From assembly GCF_040096455.1 (NCBI RefSeq), contig NZ_JBBMER010000001.1, positions 372,001 through 436,000 on the forward strand: a DNA stretch of 64,000 nt, written 5' to 3'. The notes beneath the pieces were generated by a model. It was not told the DNA's origin, ran no database searches, and saw only the letters and a program-made list of their open reading frames with translations. Below are positions 62,165 through 64,000 of this stretch, piece by piece. The first letter of the stretch is position 1, and every line of letters starts with the position of its first letter. The translations under genes and the position numbers were made by a program. This DNA comes from Lachnospira rogosae. Lineage in GTDB: Bacteria; Bacillota; Clostridia; Lachnospirales; Lachnospiraceae.

Positions 62165-62207
62165 ATCATATCCTCATTTCTGCCCACATTTTAACACAAG
62201 AGCCACT

Positions 62208-62798
62208 TTAGCTCAATAAAATGTTTTGTATCTGTCTGAAAGTATATTCTAAATCCTTATTATTATCAATACAATAGCTGCATTTATCTTTAATATTCTC
62301 TAATGCCTGCTGGCTCTTTAATATATTATCAATCTTTTCATCACTATAGCCACGGCTTTCTTTTAAGCGCTGTCTTCTTATATCCTCTGATGTGTCTATA
62401 TACCATACCTCATCGCAGAATACATCATAATGTTCTGTAAGCAGCAGTGCTGACTCAACAAATGTATAATCTAATCTTCCAGCTATTTTATTATTCGTTA
62501 TGCGTGTGATAACCTCCTGCTTTACTGCCGGGTGTACTATACTATTTACTGCCATACGTTTATTGGCATTAGAAAATATTATATCTGCCAGCTTCTTTTT
62601 ATCAATCTCTCCAGTTTCATCGACAATATCTTCGCCAATCAATGCTATCATCATTTCATATGTCTTAGAACCTTTTGTATACAATCCTTTGGCTACATCA
62701 TCTGTCATAATAATATCACAGTTGTAATTATCAGCTAAATATTCAAGAACCGCTGATTTACCAGCACCAACTCCACCTGTTATTCCAATTGTCTTCAT
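62208..62798 (-). CDS. coaE: dephospho-CoA kinase
   Basis: CoaE phosphorylates dephospho-CoA, the last step of CoA synthesis. GITGGVGAGKSAVLEYLAD contains the P-loop; DDVAKGLY and VHPAVKQEV follow, with the family's LLTEHYDVFCDEVWYID. The length of 196 residues is normal. It follows polA by about 50 bases, a widely conserved pair. CoaD is encoded at 16379. Confidence 0.97.
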   Translation of the reverse strand: MKTIGITGGVGAGKSAVLEYLADNYNCDIIMTDDVAKGLYTKGSKTYEMMIALIGEDIVDETGEIDKKKLADIIFSNANKRMAVNSIVHPAVKQEVITRITNNKIAGRLDYTFVESALLLTEHYDVFCDEVWYIDTSEDIRRQRLKESRGYSDEKIDNILKSQQALENIKDKCSYCIDNNKDLEYTFRQIQNILLS

Positions 62799-62846
62799 AA
62801 GTAGTCCTCATTTATAGTTATAATATACTTTTCTATGTCTATAGTA

Positions 62847-64000
62847 TTAATGTGCCTCAAGCCAGTTTTTACCCTGCTTTATATCTATTTCAAGTGGAAC
62901 TTTAAGACTTACTGCCTCTTTCATACCCTCTGTTAATATCTGTCGTACATCATCGATTTCATCTATAGCTGTTTCAACTAAAAGTTCATCGTGAACCTGT
63001 AATATAAGGTGTGATTTAAGACCTTTTTCCTTTAATGCCCTGCTGACCCTAATCATAGCAAGCTTAATAATATCAGCCGCTGTTCCCTGTATTGGTGCAT
63101 TCATAGCAACTCGTTCCCCAAATGAACGCTGCATAAAGTTACCAGATGAAAGTTCAGGTATCTCTCTTCTTCTGTTAAACATTGTAAGAGAATATCCTTT
63201 TTCTTTGGCAGAGCTTACAAGTCCGTCAATAAATTCTTTAATTGATGGATATGTCGCAAAATATTTGTCAATATATGCTTTGGCCTCCTTAGGTGTAATA
63301 CTTAAATCCTGACTAAGTCCAAACGAACTCATTCCGTATATTATTCCAAAATTAACTGCCTTGGCATTGCTTCTCTGTAATGGTGTAACCTCATCTATAG
63401 GAGTATTAAATACTTCTGCCGCTGTTGCCCTGTGAATATCTTCTGATGAATTATATGCAGCTATTAGCTTCTCATCACCTGACATATGGGCAAGTATTCT
63501 TAACTCAATCTGTGAATAATCAGCATCAATAAACACATAGCCGTCTTTTGGAATGAATACCTTTCGTATCTTCTTTCCCATCTCCATTCGTATTGGTATA
63601 TTCTGAAGATTAGGGTCTGTACTGCTTATTCTTCCCGTCGCAGTAATTGTCTGGTTAAATGTTCCGTGAATCCGTCCATCTTCTTTAATATATGCTGTAA
63701 GTCCGACAGCATATGTTGAATTAAGCTTTGCTAACTGTCTATATTCAAGTATCTTCTTAACAATTGGATAATCTGGTGCAAGCTTATCTAAAATATCTGC
63801 GGCTGTAGAGTAACCACTTTTTGTCTTCTTTCCGTTAGGCATACCCATTTTCTCAAACAGAATAACACCAAGCTGTTTAGGCGAATTAATATTAAATTCT
63901 TCGCCTGCAAGCTCATATATCTCTTTCTCAAGGACATTTATCTTCTCTGTAAGTACCTTTGAGTAATCATCAAGCTCATTCTTGTCAACCCTTATACCGA
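62847..64000 (-). CDS. polA: DNA polymerase I (5' part outside the window)
   Basis: The visible 384 residues are the C-terminal polymerase domain: GRIHGTFNQTITATGRISSTDPNLQNIPIR (motif A region start), DADYSQIELRILAHMSG with the metal-binding aspartate, RSNAKAVNFGIIYGMSSFGLSQ (motif B) and LQVHDELLVE (motif C). The frame stays open to base 64000, where it reads KNELDDYSKVLTEKINVLEK, so the 5'-nuclease and proofreading domains lie beyond the edge. All catalytic residues visible here are kept. Confidence 0.97.
   Translation of the reverse strand, partial: GIRVDKNELDDYSKVLTEKINVLEKEIYELAGEEFNINSPKQLGVILFEKMGMPNGKKTKSGYSTAADILDKLAPDYPIVKKILEYRQLAKLNSTYAVGLTAYIKEDGRIHGTFNQTITATGRISSTDPNLQNIPIRMEMGKKIRKVFIPKDGYVFIDADYSQIELRILAHMSGDEKLIAAYNSSEDIHRATAAEVFNTPIDEVTPLQRSNAKAVNFGIIYGMSSFGLSQDLSITPKEAKAYIDKYFATYPSIKEFIDGLVSSAKEKGYSLTMFNRRREIPELSSGNFMQRSFGERVAMNAPIQGTAADIIKLAMIRVSRALKEKGLKSHLILQVHDELLVETAIDEIDDVRQILTEGMKEAVSLKVPLEIDIKQGKNWLEAH

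Overview
The window looks like a chromosome segment of a low-GC Firmicute of the family Lachnospiraceae, most like the Lachnospira / [Eubacterium] eligens group. This is inferred from gene order and protein character: rpsP-khpA, smc-ftsY, polA-coaE beside a large FtsA-like protein, paired UPF0237/UPF0210 genes and a beta-helix polysaccharide-binding lipoprotein. Nearly everything lies on the minus strand; only two intact genes (14414-15613 and 20648-21490) are on the plus strand. I saw no rRNA, tRNA, CRISPR array, insertion sequence or prophage.

Layout. 1-4880: histidine operon read leftward, hisZ-hisG-hisD-hisB-hisA, from a consensus promoter at 4850-4878; the hisA reading frame runs on into a HisI-like domain cut by the window edge. 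4897-7813: a degenerate GGDEF protein, RecU and an RluA-type pseudouridine synthase. 7829-13469: a small membrane protein, YgiQ radical SAM protein, RsuA-type pseudouridine synthase, rRNA m5C methyltransferase and a small alarmone synthetase. 13483-16897: M23 peptidase, a YlbJ-like membrane protein, a coiled-coil protein and coaD. 16898-20505: rsmD-gpsA-plsY-der. 21667-27806: yfiH-yraN-flhB-like-fliK-like-rnhB-rbgA-lepB-rplS, followed upstream by rimM, a YhaO/YhaN nuclease pair, khpA, rpsP, ffh and ylxM. This matches the usual ffh-rpsP-rimM-trmD-rplS-rbgA-rnhB neighbourhood, except that trmD is absent from its slot and yhaON is inserted. 35422-38825: beta-helix lipoprotein and threonine deaminase. 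38942-49600: ftsY-smc-rnc, acpP, plsX, rpmF-yceD, ackA and pta, which covers lipid, cell-division and acetate metabolism.

49662-57211 is the accessory part. It holds the C-terminal stub of a type I restriction HsdR gene ending at a perfect inverted repeat, a 2H phosphoesterase, a very AT-rich AbiH/SIR2-like gene, the core gene tmcAL, and a three-gene restriction-modification operon. That operon encodes a ribbon-helix-helix protein, a fused nuclease-methyltransferase and a specificity subunit. Two identical 12-bp palindromes sit over its promoter, so it appears to be controlled by its own RHH protein. A short plus-strand gene remnant lies just beyond it.

57336-64000 returns to core genes: UPF0210 and its ACT partner, a YycJ-type metallohydrolase, a large FtsA-like ATPase with possible beta-grasp domains, coaE and the 3' part of polA.

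Several start codons were moved inward from the longest reading frame because the upstream ATG lies inside the ribosome-binding site (AUGAGG or AUGGAGG).
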